From: an uncultured Chlorobiaceae bacterium | Lineage (GTDB): Bacteria > Bacteroidota > Chlorobiia > Chlorobiales > Chlorobiaceae | Direction of reading: 5' to 3' | Assembly (NCBI GenBank): GCA_903928225.1 | Contig: CAIYPU010000121.1 | Location: 1 to 50,956, forward strand | Length of the DNA: 50,956 bases | Part shown: piece after piece, positions 41,918 through 50,145 of the stretch | Position numbering within the stretch: position 1 is the first letter of the stretch | Layout of the letters: each line of letters begins with the position of its first letter | The notes under the pieces: generated by a model | The model's input: the letters and a program-made list of their open reading frames with translations, nothing else | What the model was told of the DNA's origin: nothing | Database searches by the model: none | Position numbers and translations under genes: made by a program

Positions 41918-42748
41918 ATGCTTCACTACAAGACATATGAACTCGATGACCCCTGCGCTCCCTGGGTTGTCTTCGTTCACGGCGCCGGCGGCAGTTCTTC
42001 GATATGGTTTCTGCAAATCAAGGAGTTCATCAGGCATTTCAATGTGCTTCTTGTCGATCTGAGAGGCCACGGCAAGTCCAAAAGCATCATCATGCGCAAA
42101 GAGGATCATAATTACAATTTCGAGGATATCACCCGAGATATCATCGATGTTCTCGATACCCTGAAAATCGGGAAGGCCCATTTCATCGGCATATCGCTCG
42201 GCACAATCCTTATCCGGAACCTCAGCGAACTTGCTCCTGACAGGGTAAGCTCAATGGTTATGGGAGGAGCCATCATCAGGCTCAACATCCGTGCCAAAGT
42301 GCTTGTAACCATTGGCAACATGTTCAAGCGCTTCGTTCCGTACATGTGGCTCTACGGCTTTTTTGCCTGGATCATCATGCCACGGGAGCGTCACAAGAAA
42401 TCGAGGCTCCTGTTCGTGAACGAAGCGAAAAAGGTTGCCCAGAAAGAATTTATGCGCTGGTTCCGTCTCACCTATGAGCTGACCCCTCTTTTAAGGTATT
42501 TCGAAGAGAAGGATACAGGTATTCCCACCCTCTACCTGATGGGTGAAGAAGACCATATGTTCCTTCCGGCCGTCAGGCAGATCGTTATCCGTCACAGCAA
42601 TTCGTGGCTCGAAGTCATCAGTAATTCCGGCCATGTGTGCAATGTCGACCAGCCGAAGGAATTCAATGCCAGGGCGATCATGTTTCTCAAAAGTATAGGA
42701 AACGCCTGCTCCCCTGATATTTCTGCGCCGTCTCTGGCCCCCTGTTAG
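41918..42748 (+). CDS. alpha/beta-hydrolase
   Basis: 276 residues. VFVHGAGGSSSIWF carries the HG oxyanion-hole motif, LLVDLRGHGKSK follows, the nucleophile elbow is GISLGT, the acid lies in LMGEEDHMF, and the His is in SNSGHVCNVDQP. The lid region (residues 110-180) is basic and hydrophobic (WLYGFFAWIIMPRERHKK), suggesting membrane contact. The substrate is not readable. Its last codons overlap the stop of the convergent pth gene by 4 bases. Confidence 0.85.
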   Translation: MLHYKTYELDDPCAPWVVFVHGAGGSSSIWFLQIKEFIRHFNVLLVDLRGHGKSKSIIMRKEDHNYNFEDITRDIIDVLDTLKIGKAHFIGISLGTILIRNLSELAPDRVSSMVMGGAIIRLNIRAKVLVTIGNMFKRFVPYMWLYGFFAWIIMPRERHKKSRLLFVNEAKKVAQKEFMRWFRLTYELTPLLRYFEEKDTGIPTLYLMGEEDHMFLPAVRQIVIRHSNSWLEVISNSGHVCNVDQPKEFNARAIMFLKSIGNACSPDISAPSLAPC

Positions 42749-43317
42749 GCCACAGGCTTGTTGTAGTGGTTCATGGCATGCCCGATGCCATTGCGGATAA
42801 AGTCCAGGACTGCGTCCGCACAGACGGGAAGAACCTTTTCCATGACTTTTTTCTCCTCCTCGGTAAACCTGCCGAGGACGAAGGAGGAAAAAGAAGAGGG
42901 GAGCCGTTCATCCGGCCTGATGCCGACCCTCAAACGGGCAAACTCCTCGCTTCCAAGACATTCTATGATATGTTTCAGGCCGTTCTGGCCTCCGGCTGAC
43001 CCTTTCGACCGGAGGCGAATGGAACCGGACGGCAGGTTGAGGTCATCACAGATGACAAGCATGTCGGCACGGTCGATTTTATAGAAATTCATGGCTGCAA
43101 CGACGGCATGGCCGGAGAGGTTCATATAGGTCATCGGCTTGAGCAGCACGACCGTTTGACCGCCATGAACGGTTTTCGCCGCGACATATTTGCCTTTGCC
43201 CGTGCTGAAGCTGCTCCCGGCTGCGGCAGCAATGGAATCGACAACATCGAAACCGATGTTGTGGCGGGTACCGGCATGACGTGATTCCGGGTTGCCGAGA
43301 CCGACAATAAGTTTCAT
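42745..43317 (-). CDS. pth: peptidyl-tRNA hydrolase
   Basis: 190 residues from the ATG at 43317; the frame is open upstream, but Pth always begins MxxIVGLGNP. LIVGLGNPESRHAGTRHNIGFDVVD with Asn and His20-type catalytic residues, LLKPMTYMNLSG, ICDDLNLPSGSIRLRSKGSAGGQNGLKHI with the catalytic Asp and Asn, and LRVGIRP are all present. It rescues peptidyl-tRNA dropped from ribosomes by cleaving the ester bond. It is full-length and converges with the hydrolase. Confidence 0.96.
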   Translation of the reverse strand: MKLIVGLGNPESRHAGTRHNIGFDVVDSIAAAAGSSFSTGKGKYVAAKTVHGGQTVVLLKPMTYMNLSGHAVVAAMNFYKIDRADMLVICDDLNLPSGSIRLRSKGSAGGQNGLKHIIECLGSEEFARLRVGIRPDERLPSSFSSFVLGRFTEEEKKVMEKVLPVCADAVLDFIRNGIGHAMNHYNKPVA

Positions 43318-43651
43318 GGAGAAAAATAGCAGAGAATGTTCCGGTAAATACAACCGTACTTCGGGAGGCAACAGCCTCACCAGGTCAACAGTGCAGTGAA
43401 TATAAGAGAGTTGCTGTTCAATCCTTGAAGAAAAGAACGAAGAGATAACCTGAAAACACTACAACCGCAACGCGCAAATACATACACTATATGACTGTAT
43501 AACCATTACCCGGTTACAAAAAGGTATGGAGATTCGTGAAAAAAGTTGCAAATTATAGCTCCCTGAAAACAACGGGGTTGTTCCTTGTCATGATTCTGCC
43601 GGAAAAATCCCTTTTCCGGTGCAATGAAAAAAACAGTGAAATAACAGTGCA
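43318..43651. other. divergent region between pth and the membrane pyrophosphatase
   Basis: 334 bases without a supported full gene. It holds an A/T-rich, promoter-like area near 43480-43560 and a 14-base direct repeat at 43619-43632 and 43647-43660 that spans the start codon of the pyrophosphatase. The first repeat copy opens a six-codon frame. Confidence 0.5.
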
Positions 43652-43660
43652 ATGAAAAAA
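43619..43660 (+). repeat. 14-base direct repeat with a six-codon mini-ORF at the hppA start
   Basis: GTGCAATGAAAAAA occurs at 43619-43632 and 43647-43660, 28 bases apart. The second copy holds the hppA start codon. The first opens ATG AAA AAA ACA GTG AAA TAA (43624-43644), a six-codon frame (MKKTVK) ending 7 bases before the hppA ATG. It may be a leader affecting hppA translation, or a small slippage duplication. Confidence 0.4.
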
Positions 43661-46087
43661 CCGTTCAACGTATCTTGGTGGGCCAGAGCTGTTTCAGTTC
43701 TGGGAGGCCTCGGGATCTTGCTGCAGGCGCAGAACGCCATGGCAAGCGAGGCAGATTTGAAATTGCCGGATCTCCATTCAGTATCCTTTCTGGACCAGCT
43801 GGTCCCGGGAGGTATACCTGGCAGCACGCTCCTGATGTGGGGTTTGGCCATCTGCCTTTTCGGCATGATTTTCGGGGCAGTGCAGTACATGGGGATCCGG
43901 AAGCTACCGGTGCACAGTGCCATGCGCGAGATCAGCGAACTGATCTACGCCACCTGTAAAACCTATCTTATGACACAGGGGAAATTCATCATGATCCTCT
44001 GGGTTCTTATCGGCGCAATCATCGTTGCCTACTTCGGCTGGCTCCGCCAGATGGAGGTCGTTAAAGTTGTCTACATTCTTGTCTGCAGTCTTATCGGTAT
44101 TCTCGGAAGTTATACGGTCGCCTGGTTCGGCATGAGGATCAACACCTTCGCCAACTCGAGGACGGCGTTCGCAAGCCTCAAGGGCAAGCCCTTCCCGACA
44201 TACGCCATTCCTCTCAGGGCAGGCATGAGCATCGGTATGCTGCTCATCAGCATCGAGCTTTTCGTCATGCTCTGCATTCTTCTCTTCGTCCGTCCCGATT
44301 ATGCAGGTCCCTGTTTCATCGGTTTCGCCATCGGTGAATCGCTCGGCGCTTCGGTGCTTCGTATCGCCGGCGGTATCTTCACCAAGATTGCCGATATCGG
44401 TTCCGACCTCATGAAAATCGTCTTCAAGATCAAAGAAGACGACGCCCGCAACCCCGGCGTTATCGCCGACTGCACCGGTGACAATGCAGGCGACTCTGTC
44501 GGACCTACGGCTGACGGCTTCGAAACCTACGGCGTTACCGGCGTCGCGCTGATCTCCTTCATCCTTCTTGCAATCACCGACCCGATGGTGCAGGTCATGT
44601 TGCTTGTCTGGATTTTCGCCATGCGTCTTGTCATGATTCTCGCCAGTGCGGCATCCTACTGGGTCAATGCAATTCTTGCAAAAGGCATGTACGGCAACGC
44701 AGACAAGATGAATTTCGAGAAACCGCTCATCACCCTTGTCTGGCTCACTTCGATTGTCTCCATCGTTCTGACCTACATCGCATCCTACCTGCTCATCAGC
44801 AATCTTGGCGACGGCACCATGTGGTGGAAGCTCGCTTCGATCATCACCTGCGGCACTATCGCCGGCGCGCTGATTCCTGAGCTGGTCAACCGCTTCACCT
44901 CCACCGAATGCGCCCATGTCCGCAATGTGGTGCAGTGCTCGAAAGAGGGCGGCGCAGCGCTGAACATCCTCTCCGGTCTTGTTGCCGGCAACTTCAGCGC
45001 CTACTGGATGGGTCTTGCGATTCTTGCCCTGATGGGTGCGGCATACGGTTTGAGCCTGCTCGGCCTGAACGTGATGATGCTTGCTCCTTCGGTTTTCGCC
45101 TTCGGTCTCGTGGCGTTCGGCTTTCTGAGCATGGGCCCGGTCACCATCGCGGTCGACTCCTACGGTCCGGTTACCGACAACGCCCAGTCAGTCTATGAAC
45201 TTTCGCTTATCGAAACCCTGCCGAACGTGAAGCAGAACATCCAGAGCGAGTTCGGTTTCCAGCCTGATTTCGACAATGCGAAAAAGTATCTCGAGGCCAA
45301 CGACGGCGCAGGCAATACCTTCAAGGCAACCGCCAAACCGGTGCTGATCGGTACCGCTGTGGTCGGTTCGACGACCATGATTTTCTCGATCATCATGATC
45401 CTCACCAACGGCCTTGCCGACACGGCAGCCATCGAAAAGCTCTCGATTCTGTCGCCTCCGTTCCTGCTCGGTCTCCTGATGGGCGGTGCGGTAATCTACT
45501 GGTTCACCGGCGCATCGATGAACGCCGTGACCTACGGGGCTTACTATGCCGTTGAATTCATCAAGAAGAACATCAAGCTTGAAGGGGTGGAAAAAGCCTC
45601 GACCGAGGACAGCCAGAAGGTCGTGGAAATCTGCACCAAGTCTGCGCAGAAAGGCATGATCAACCTCTTCCTCGCCATTTTCTTCAGCACGCTCGCTTTT
45701 GCCTGTTTCGATTCCTACTTCTTTATCGGCTACCTGATTTCCATCGCGCTCTTCGGCCTCTACCAGGCCATCTTCATGGCCAACGCCGGTGGTGCATGGG
45801 ATAACGCCAAGAAGGTCGTGGAAACCGAGCTGCATGCAAAAGGCACTGAACTGCATGATGCATCGGTGGTCGGTGATACAGTCGGCGACCCGTTCAAGGA
45901 TACCTCTTCGGTGGCGCTGAACCCGATCATCAAGTTCACCACCCTGTTCGGCCTGCTTGCCATCGAGCTTGCCATCGAGCTGGCTCCTCAGGTAGCGGTA
46001 ACGCTTGCCGTTGTTTTCTTTGCGCTTGCGCTGCTGTTCGTACACCGTTCATTCTTCTCCATGAGGATCAAGGTGGACGAGCACTGA
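43652..46087 (+). CDS. hppA: membrane-bound proton-translocating pyrophosphatase, divergent clade
   Basis: 811 residues with about 16 helices. An N-terminal hydrophobic segment of signal-peptide type (SVLGGLGILLQAQNAMA) precedes the first helix. The catalytic region reads GSDLMKIV, then EDDARNPGVIADCTGDNAGDSVGP; most membrane pyrophosphatases have DVGADLVGK and [20 protein letters not shown]. The K+-dependence position in GNTFKAT is Lys, the K+-independent form. The C-terminal GDTVGDPFKDTSSVALNPIIKF is the standard last motif. It hydrolyses PPi and pumps protons, possibly Na+-regulated, as reported for a divergent clade that includes Chlorobium limicola. It recovers energy from PPi made in biosynthesis and is followed by a terminator. 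Confidence 0.95.
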   Translation: MKKPFNVSWWARAVSVLGGLGILLQAQNAMASEADLKLPDLHSVSFLDQLVPGGIPGSTLLMWGLAICLFGMIFGAVQYMGIRKLPVHSAMREISELIYATCKTYLMTQGKFIMILWVLIGAIIVAYFGWLRQMEVVKVVYILVCSLIGILGSYTVAWFGMRINTFANSRTAFASLKGKPFPTYAIPLRAGMSIGMLLISIELFVMLCILLFVRPDYAGPCFIGFAIGESLGASVLRIAGGIFTKIADIGSDLMKIVFKIKEDDARNPGVIADCTGDNAGDSVGPTADGFETYGVTGVALISFILLAITDPMVQVMLLVWIFAMRLVMILASAASYWVNAILAKGMYGNADKMNFEKPLITLVWLTSIVSIVLTYIASYLLISNLGDGTMWWKLASIITCGTIAGALIPELVNRFTSTECAHVRNVVQCSKEGGAALNILSGLVAGNFSAYWMGLAILALMGAAYGLSLLGLNVMMLAPSVFAFGLVAFGFLSMGPVTIAVDSYGPVTDNAQSVYELSLIETLPNVKQNIQSEFGFQPDFDNAKKYLEANDGAGNTFKATAKPVLIGTAVVGSTTMIFSIIMILTNGLADTAAIEKLSILSPPFLLGLLMGGAVIYWFTGASMNAVTYGAYYAVEFIKKNIKLEGVEKASTEDSQKVVEICTKSAQKGMINLFLAIFFSTLAFACFDSYFFIGYLISIALFGLYQAIFMANAGGAWDNAKKVVETELHAKGTELHDASVVGDTVGDPFKDTSSVALNPIIKFTTLFGLLAIELAIELAPQVAVTLAVVFFALALLFVHRSFFSMRIKVDEH

Positions 46088-46113
46088 GCGAAAAAGACAT
46101 GATGCTACAAAAG

Positions 46114-46143
46114 GGAGGTGCAGCAATGCGCCTCCTTTTTTTT
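46114..46143 (+). terminator. intrinsic terminator of hppA
   Basis: GGAGGTGC (46114-46121) and GCGCCTCC (46128-46135) form an 8-bp stem with one G-U pair and a 6-base loop, followed by eight Ts. It lies 27 bases past the hppA stop. Confidence 0.75.
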
Positions 46144-46265
46144 CCCCTGCATCTTTTTGCTTTCATCGACGGGTTCGGTATATAAAAGGGATGGAATGAC
46201 GTTGCGGAACCATGAAATTGTCCCGGATACCGATGAAACTCTGCAGAGTGCATAAAGGCGGCGTT

Positions 46266-46685
46266 ATGGATTTCTATTCGGCCGACCTCTCCACCGAACG
46301 TTCACTGCCGTTTGCCGAAACCGGCGTAGCCGCAGGCTTTCCGTCACCGGCCGACGATTTCATGGAGCTCAGCCTCGACCTCAACCAGGCGCTTGTCCAG
46401 CATCCCGCAGCCACATTTTATGCCAGGGTGAAAGGAACCTCCATGACCGACGCAGGCATCGAGGATGGTGATATTCTCGTGATTGACAAGTCTCTGGACC
46501 CCAAGGACGGCGATATCGCGGTCTGCTTCCTCGACGGGGAATTTACCGTCAAACGTATCGAATGCAGGGAAGAGGGCCTTTCCCTGGTTCCGGCGAACGA
46601 CGAGTTCCGTCCCATCAGGATCACCGAGGAGAACGATTTCCTGGTCTGGGGGATCGTGACCTACGTCATCCACAAGGCTCGGTAG
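46266..46685 (+). CDS. umuD: UmuD-like translesion polymerase subunit, S24 peptidase
   Basis: 139 residues from the ATG at 46266, the same length as Escherichia coli UmuD. It has AAAGG at good distance; the open frame runs 18 codons further up. VAAGFPSPADD is the self-cleavage site (Ala-Gly), SLDLNQALVQHPAATFYARVKGTSM holds the catalytic Ser, and EFTVKRIE holds the catalytic Lys. After RecA-stimulated autocleavage, UmuD' joins UmuC as DNA polymerase V. It is the first of four closely packed genes (umuD, umuC, Cdd1-like, DUF1848). An SOS operator was not recognised in the 120 bases upstream. Confidence 0.93.
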   Translation: MDFYSADLSTERSLPFAETGVAAGFPSPADDFMELSLDLNQALVQHPAATFYARVKGTSMTDAGIEDGDILVIDKSLDPKDGDIAVCFLDGEFTVKRIECREEGLSLVPANDEFRPIRITEENDFLVWGIVTYVIHKAR

Positions 46686-46699
46686 GGAGGTGACTGGCC

Positions 46700-47980
46700 A
46701 TGTTTGCGCTGGTTGACTGCAACAATTTCTACGTCTCGTGCGAGCGGGTTTTCAATCCCGCACTCTGCAGGAGGCCTGTCGTGGTGCTTTCCAATAACGA
46801 CGGCTGCTTTATCGCCCGTTCGGAGGAAGCCAAGGCGATCGGGCTCGGCATGGGGGCCCCGGCATTCAAGAGCGAACAGCTGCTCCGCAGGCACAAGGTG
46901 GCTGTCTATTCGGCGAATTTTGCGCTTTACGGCGACATGTCCGCCCGGGTTATGAACACGCTCGCCGGATTTTCTCCGGATATCGAGATTTACTCGATCG
47001 ACGAATGTTTCCTCGGCCTCGACGGGTTCGGGCGCTTCGACCTCGACGAGTACTCACGGGAGATACGCCGAACGGTACGCCGGAATACCGGTATCCCCGT
47101 CAGCATCGGTATCGGGCCGACGAAAACCCTTGCCAAGGCGGCAAACCGCATGGCGAAGAAAAACCCCGCCTTGCAGGGCGTCGCAATACTGCGTTCCGAA
47201 GCCGACATGCATGCGGTCCTGAAACACACGGCGGTCGAAGATGTCTGGGGGATCGGCCGCCGCTACGCAGCATTCCTGCACCAGAGAGATATCCATTCCG
47301 CGCTCGATTTCGCCCGGCTTCCCGGACCCTGGGTGCGAAAACACCTGCACATCACCGGAGCGAGGGTACAGGAGGAGCTGAACGGCCGTTCCTGCCTCGC
47401 GCTCGAACTGGTCCGCCCCGTGAAACAGACGATATGCACCTCCCGCTCTTTCGGTGACGAGGTAACGGAATACGAAGGGCTGCAGCATGCCGTGGCGCAC
47501 TTCACGTCGAAATGCGCCTTCAAGCTGCGCCGCGAAGGATCGAAGGCATCGCTGCTGACCGTCTTTGCCTGCACCAGCCCTTTTGCGCCTGAAAACGGAC
47601 GCTACTGGGGCACGAGGACGATCAGCCTTCCTGAAGCCTCGAACGATACCATTCTGCTGCTTGCTGCCGCCGAGAGGGCGCTTGCCGCTCTTTTCAGGGA
47701 AGGATACGGATACAAGAAAGCCGGAGTGATCGCCGGCGGCATGGTGGCCGGCGGAAGCCCGGAACAGACGGCGCTTTCACTATTCCAGGAGGATCCTGTG
47801 CCGGAGAAACAGCTCCGGTCCGGCATGGTCATGGAGGCGCTCGACCGGCTGAATGCCCGGTACGGCCCCGGTACGCTCCGGCTCGCCTCGGACCTCCGGT
47901 CTGGATGGAAACAGCGGCAGGAACGGCTTTCCCCGCATTATACCACATCCTGGAACGACATTATCGAGGTCAGGGCATGA
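46700..47980 (+). CDS. umuC: UmuC, catalytic subunit of DNA polymerase V
   Basis: 426 residues with GGAGG just upstream. It is a Y-family polymerase: ALVDCNNFYVSCERVFNP at the N-terminus with the first catalytic Asp, VVVLSNNDGCFIARSEEAK, EIYSIDECFLGL with the Asp-Glu pair near residue 102, and SIGIGPTKTLAKAANRMAKK. The little-finger domain follows, including TSRSFGDEV, and the C-terminal UmuC-specific part (RYGPGTLRLAS) is complete. It inserts bases opposite lesions in SOS mutagenesis. Its stop overlaps the Cdd1-like gene as ATGA. Confidence 0.96.
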   Translation: MFALVDCNNFYVSCERVFNPALCRRPVVVLSNNDGCFIARSEEAKAIGLGMGAPAFKSEQLLRRHKVAVYSANFALYGDMSARVMNTLAGFSPDIEIYSIDECFLGLDGFGRFDLDEYSREIRRTVRRNTGIPVSIGIGPTKTLAKAANRMAKKNPALQGVAILRSEADMHAVLKHTAVEDVWGIGRRYAAFLHQRDIHSALDFARLPGPWVRKHLHITGARVQEELNGRSCLALELVRPVKQTICTSRSFGDEVTEYEGLQHAVAHFTSKCAFKLRREGSKASLLTVFACTSPFAPENGRYWGTRTISLPEASNDTILLLAAAERALAALFREGYGYKKAGVIAGGMVAGGSPEQTALSLFQEDPVPEKQLRSGMVMEALDRLNARYGPGTLRLASDLRSGWKQRQERLSPHYTTSWNDIIEVRA

Positions 47981-48282
47981 ACCCGAAAAATGTTTCAAGA
48001 GACCGTCTCCTTCGCCTCACCGACCTGCCCAATATCGGTGAAGCGATTGCCAGGGACCTGCACCTTATCGGGATCGGGGAGCCCCGTCAGCTCGAAGGAC
48101 AGACTGCGGAAAGGATGTACCTCGATCTTTGCAGGGTGACCGGAAAGCGGCAGGACCCCTGCATGCTCGACGTGTTCATGTCGCTGCAGCATTTCATGGA
48201 AGGAGGGGAGCCGCTGCCCTGGTGGCATTTTACCGCAAAACGGAAGCAACGGGCCCTTCCTGCCGGGGGTAAAGGAACATGA
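47977..48282 (+). CDS. Cdd1-like helix-hairpin-helix protein
   Basis: 101 residues starting at the ATGA overlap with umuC. LLRLTDLPNIGEAIARDLHLIGI near residues 11-33 is a helix-hairpin-helix of the Cdd1 ('pathogenicity locus') family, and the rest (ERMYLDLCRVTGKRQDPCMLDVFMS) matches that family's second HhH-like region. HhH modules bind DNA without sequence specificity. The C-terminal KRKQR is basic. Coupling with umuDC suggests a role in lesion handling, but no activity has been demonstrated for the family as far as I know. Confidence 0.85.
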   Translation: MNPKNVSRDRLLRLTDLPNIGEAIARDLHLIGIGEPRQLEGQTAERMYLDLCRVTGKRQDPCMLDVFMSLQHFMEGGEPLPWWHFTAKRKQRALPAGGKGT

Positions 48283-49247
48283 TCATCAGTGCGAGCCGCA
48301 GGAGCGATATCCCGGCCTTTTACGGCGAATGGTTCATGAACCGTCTGCGGGCAGGGGAGGTGCTGGTGCGCAACCCCATGCAGCAGAAGCAGGTCAGCCG
48401 GATCGGGCTATCCCCGGAAACGGTCGACGGCATCGTTTTCTGGACGAAAAACCCCGCCCCCATTCTTCCATACCTTCAGGAAATCGATGCCATGGGGTAC
48501 CGGTACTATTTCCTGTTCACCCTCACACCCTATGGAAACGATCTTGAGCCCGGTCTGCCGGAAAAAAGCATGGTCATCGAGACGTTCCGGCAGCTTTCCG
48601 GAATGATCGGACCTGAAAGAACGGTATGGCGCTACGACCCGGTCATCCTGACACCTGAACTGACGCCGGAATGGCACCTGAAAGCGTTCGGGCGGCTCGC
48701 GCAAAAGCTTTCAGGATATACGGAACGCTGCATCCTGAGCTTCCTTGACGAATACCGCAAGGTGAAAAACCGGATGCGCCAGATTCCCTGTGTCAATCCC
48801 GACAGAGCTGTCATGAAGATGCTTGCGGAACAACTCTCCCGCACGGCGGCAGGGCATGGCATAAGGCTGTTCACCTGCAGCGAAGATATCGACCTTTCCG
48901 GTTCCGGAATCGGGCACAGCCGGTGTATAGACCGCGAACTGGTGGAGCGCATCGGCGGAAAGCCTTTGCGGAATATGAGAAAAGACCATGGCCAGCGCAA
49001 AGAATGCGGCTGCATGGAAAGCCGCGATATCGGAGTGTATGACACCTGTGTGCACGGCTGTCTCTACTGTTATGCCGTGTCCGCCCATCAGGCGGCTATC
49101 CGCGCACGTCATTCGTTCGATCCGTCATCTTCGATACTCTGCGACCGTTTGCGGGGCGACGAGATCATCCGGACAGCACCTCGAAAGGGAAAAAAGGCCG
49201 TTACAGCAGGCTCAACTTCCGAGGATCTGTTTGCCGGCATGTCGTGA
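48279..49247 (+). CDS. DUF1848 protein with C-terminal CX3CX2C motif, putative radical SAM-like
   Basis: 322 residues, overlapping the Cdd1-like stop by ATGA. It has the DUF1848 pattern: IISASRRSDIPAFYGEWFMNRL, VFWTKNPAPILPYL near 53-66, FLFTLTPYGNDLEP near 78 and VWRYDPVILTPELTPEWHL near 116. The C-terminal part holds Cys243, Cys245 and then Cys257-x3-Cys261-x2-Cys264 (YDTCVHGCLYCYA), the spacing of a radical SAM [4Fe-4S] site but at the C-terminal end. TIM-barrel-like strands precede it, so the fold may be circularly permuted. The place in an umuDC operon suggests DNA repair, perhaps like spore photoproduct lyase. This role is inferred. Confidence 0.85.
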   Translation: MIISASRRSDIPAFYGEWFMNRLRAGEVLVRNPMQQKQVSRIGLSPETVDGIVFWTKNPAPILPYLQEIDAMGYRYYFLFTLTPYGNDLEPGLPEKSMVIETFRQLSGMIGPERTVWRYDPVILTPELTPEWHLKAFGRLAQKLSGYTERCILSFLDEYRKVKNRMRQIPCVNPDRAVMKMLAEQLSRTAAGHGIRLFTCSEDIDLSGSGIGHSRCIDRELVERIGGKPLRNMRKDHGQRKECGCMESRDIGVYDTCVHGCLYCYAVSAHQAAIRARHSFDPSSSILCDRLRGDEIIRTAPRKGKKAVTAGSTSEDLFAGMS

Positions 49248-49250
49248 ACA

Positions 49251-49285
49251 CAAAAAACCACCCGCGTAATGTTGTGCGGGTGGTT
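49251..49285. terminator. terminator between the umu operon and bacterioferritin
   Basis: AACCACCCGC (49256-49265) and GCGGGTGGTT (49276-49285) pair perfectly over 10 bp. The minus strand continues TTTTTTG, so it is strongest for bfr. The plus-strand tail is weak. Confidence 0.75.
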
Positions 49286-49326
49286 AATGATTTAAGAATG
49301 TTGTCTGCCAGCGGCTGACCGGCCGT

Positions 49327-49794
49327 TTATCCAAGCTGTTCGACAAGGTAGTTCTGGATGCCCAGCTGGCCTATCTGGTCTATCTGTGCCTCCAGCCAGT
49401 CGATATGCTCTTCCTCGTCCTTAAGGATCGACTCGAGCAGTTCGCGCGTGCCGTTGTCACCGATTTCGACCGCAAGCCGGATGGCATCATTGTAAGAGGA
49501 AATAGCTCCTTCTTCAGCAACCCTGTCATTTTCATGCTGTGCCGCCACAACAGAACCGATCGATATTTTATTGAGGTTGCTGACCAGAGGAATGCCTTCG
49601 AGGAACAGTATCCGCGCTATGAGCTTTTCGGCATGCTTCATCTCGTCGATCGCACGTTTTTCATCGGCGTCATGCAGCTTCCCATATCCCCAGTTGCTGC
49701 ACATTTCGGAGTGGACGATATACTGGTTGATCGCGGTGAGCTCGTCTGAAAGCAGGCTGTTGAGCTTCTCGATCATTTTCGGGCTTCCTTTCAT
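49327..49794 (-). CDS. bfr: bacterioferritin
   Basis: 155 residues of the ferritin-like four-helix bundle. LLSDELTAINQYIVHSEMCSNWG with the first metal-binding Glu, DEMKHAEKLIARILFLEGIP with Glu, the haem-ligand Met and His, and ILKDEEEHIDWLEAQIDQI with Glu and His match the E. coli Bfr ferroxidase site. It stores iron in 24-mers and can bind haem between subunits. The N-terminal MKGSPKMIEKL shows an internal ATG at 49776 that would fit the family start better, giving MIEKLN. A strong terminator follows. Confidence 0.95.
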   Translation of the reverse strand: MKGSPKMIEKLNSLLSDELTAINQYIVHSEMCSNWGYGKLHDADEKRAIDEMKHAEKLIARILFLEGIPLVSNLNKISIGSVVAAQHENDRVAEEGAISSYNDAIRLAVEIGDNGTRELLESILKDEEEHIDWLEAQIDQIGQLGIQNYLVEQLG

Positions 49795-50145
49795 AAAAAA
49801 TCTCCTGATTTCTGTTATTATTTACGTTGAGAAATTATGCGCTTTATCCTTGCAGATAATGAATACGACGAATGAAACACCGGTAACATTATTTTCGTTT
49901 CGCTGTTTCAATCCCTGCCCCCGGAACTCATGGTAAAGGGTTTCAGATACTGATTTTTTAAATAAAAGATGGCGATTTGACACTGTTCCCCCGAAAGGCA
50001 GATGCCAGTGTTCATATTCTGGAATTCCTGCCGTACATAGACGGGGTATCCGATAGGATAAAAGCTTCTTTTTTTGTTTAATATTCTTAAGTTAAAAGTA
50101 CTTTCGGAGCACTGTATCCGACTATTCGAACAATCCTGTATAACC
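49795..50145. other. divergent gene-free region between bfr and the protease
   Basis: 351 bases. I see no gene or RNA. A short inverted repeat ACACTG/CAGTGT lies at 49980-49985 and 50006-50011. The A/T-rich stretch at 50065-50100 probably includes the promoter of the plus-strand protease. Confidence 0.5.

Noticed and set aside
43904-46045. Two long minus-strand frames (337 and 285 codons) within the pyrophosphatase gene
   Set aside because: They mirror the hppA codons. Their products are Asp/His/Gly-rich without any domain, and they have no ribosome binding site. The plus-strand protein is unmistakable.
49980-50011. Inverted repeat ACACTG/CAGTGT in the region above the protease
   Set aside because: Only 6 bp with a 20-base loop and no conserved context; likely chance.
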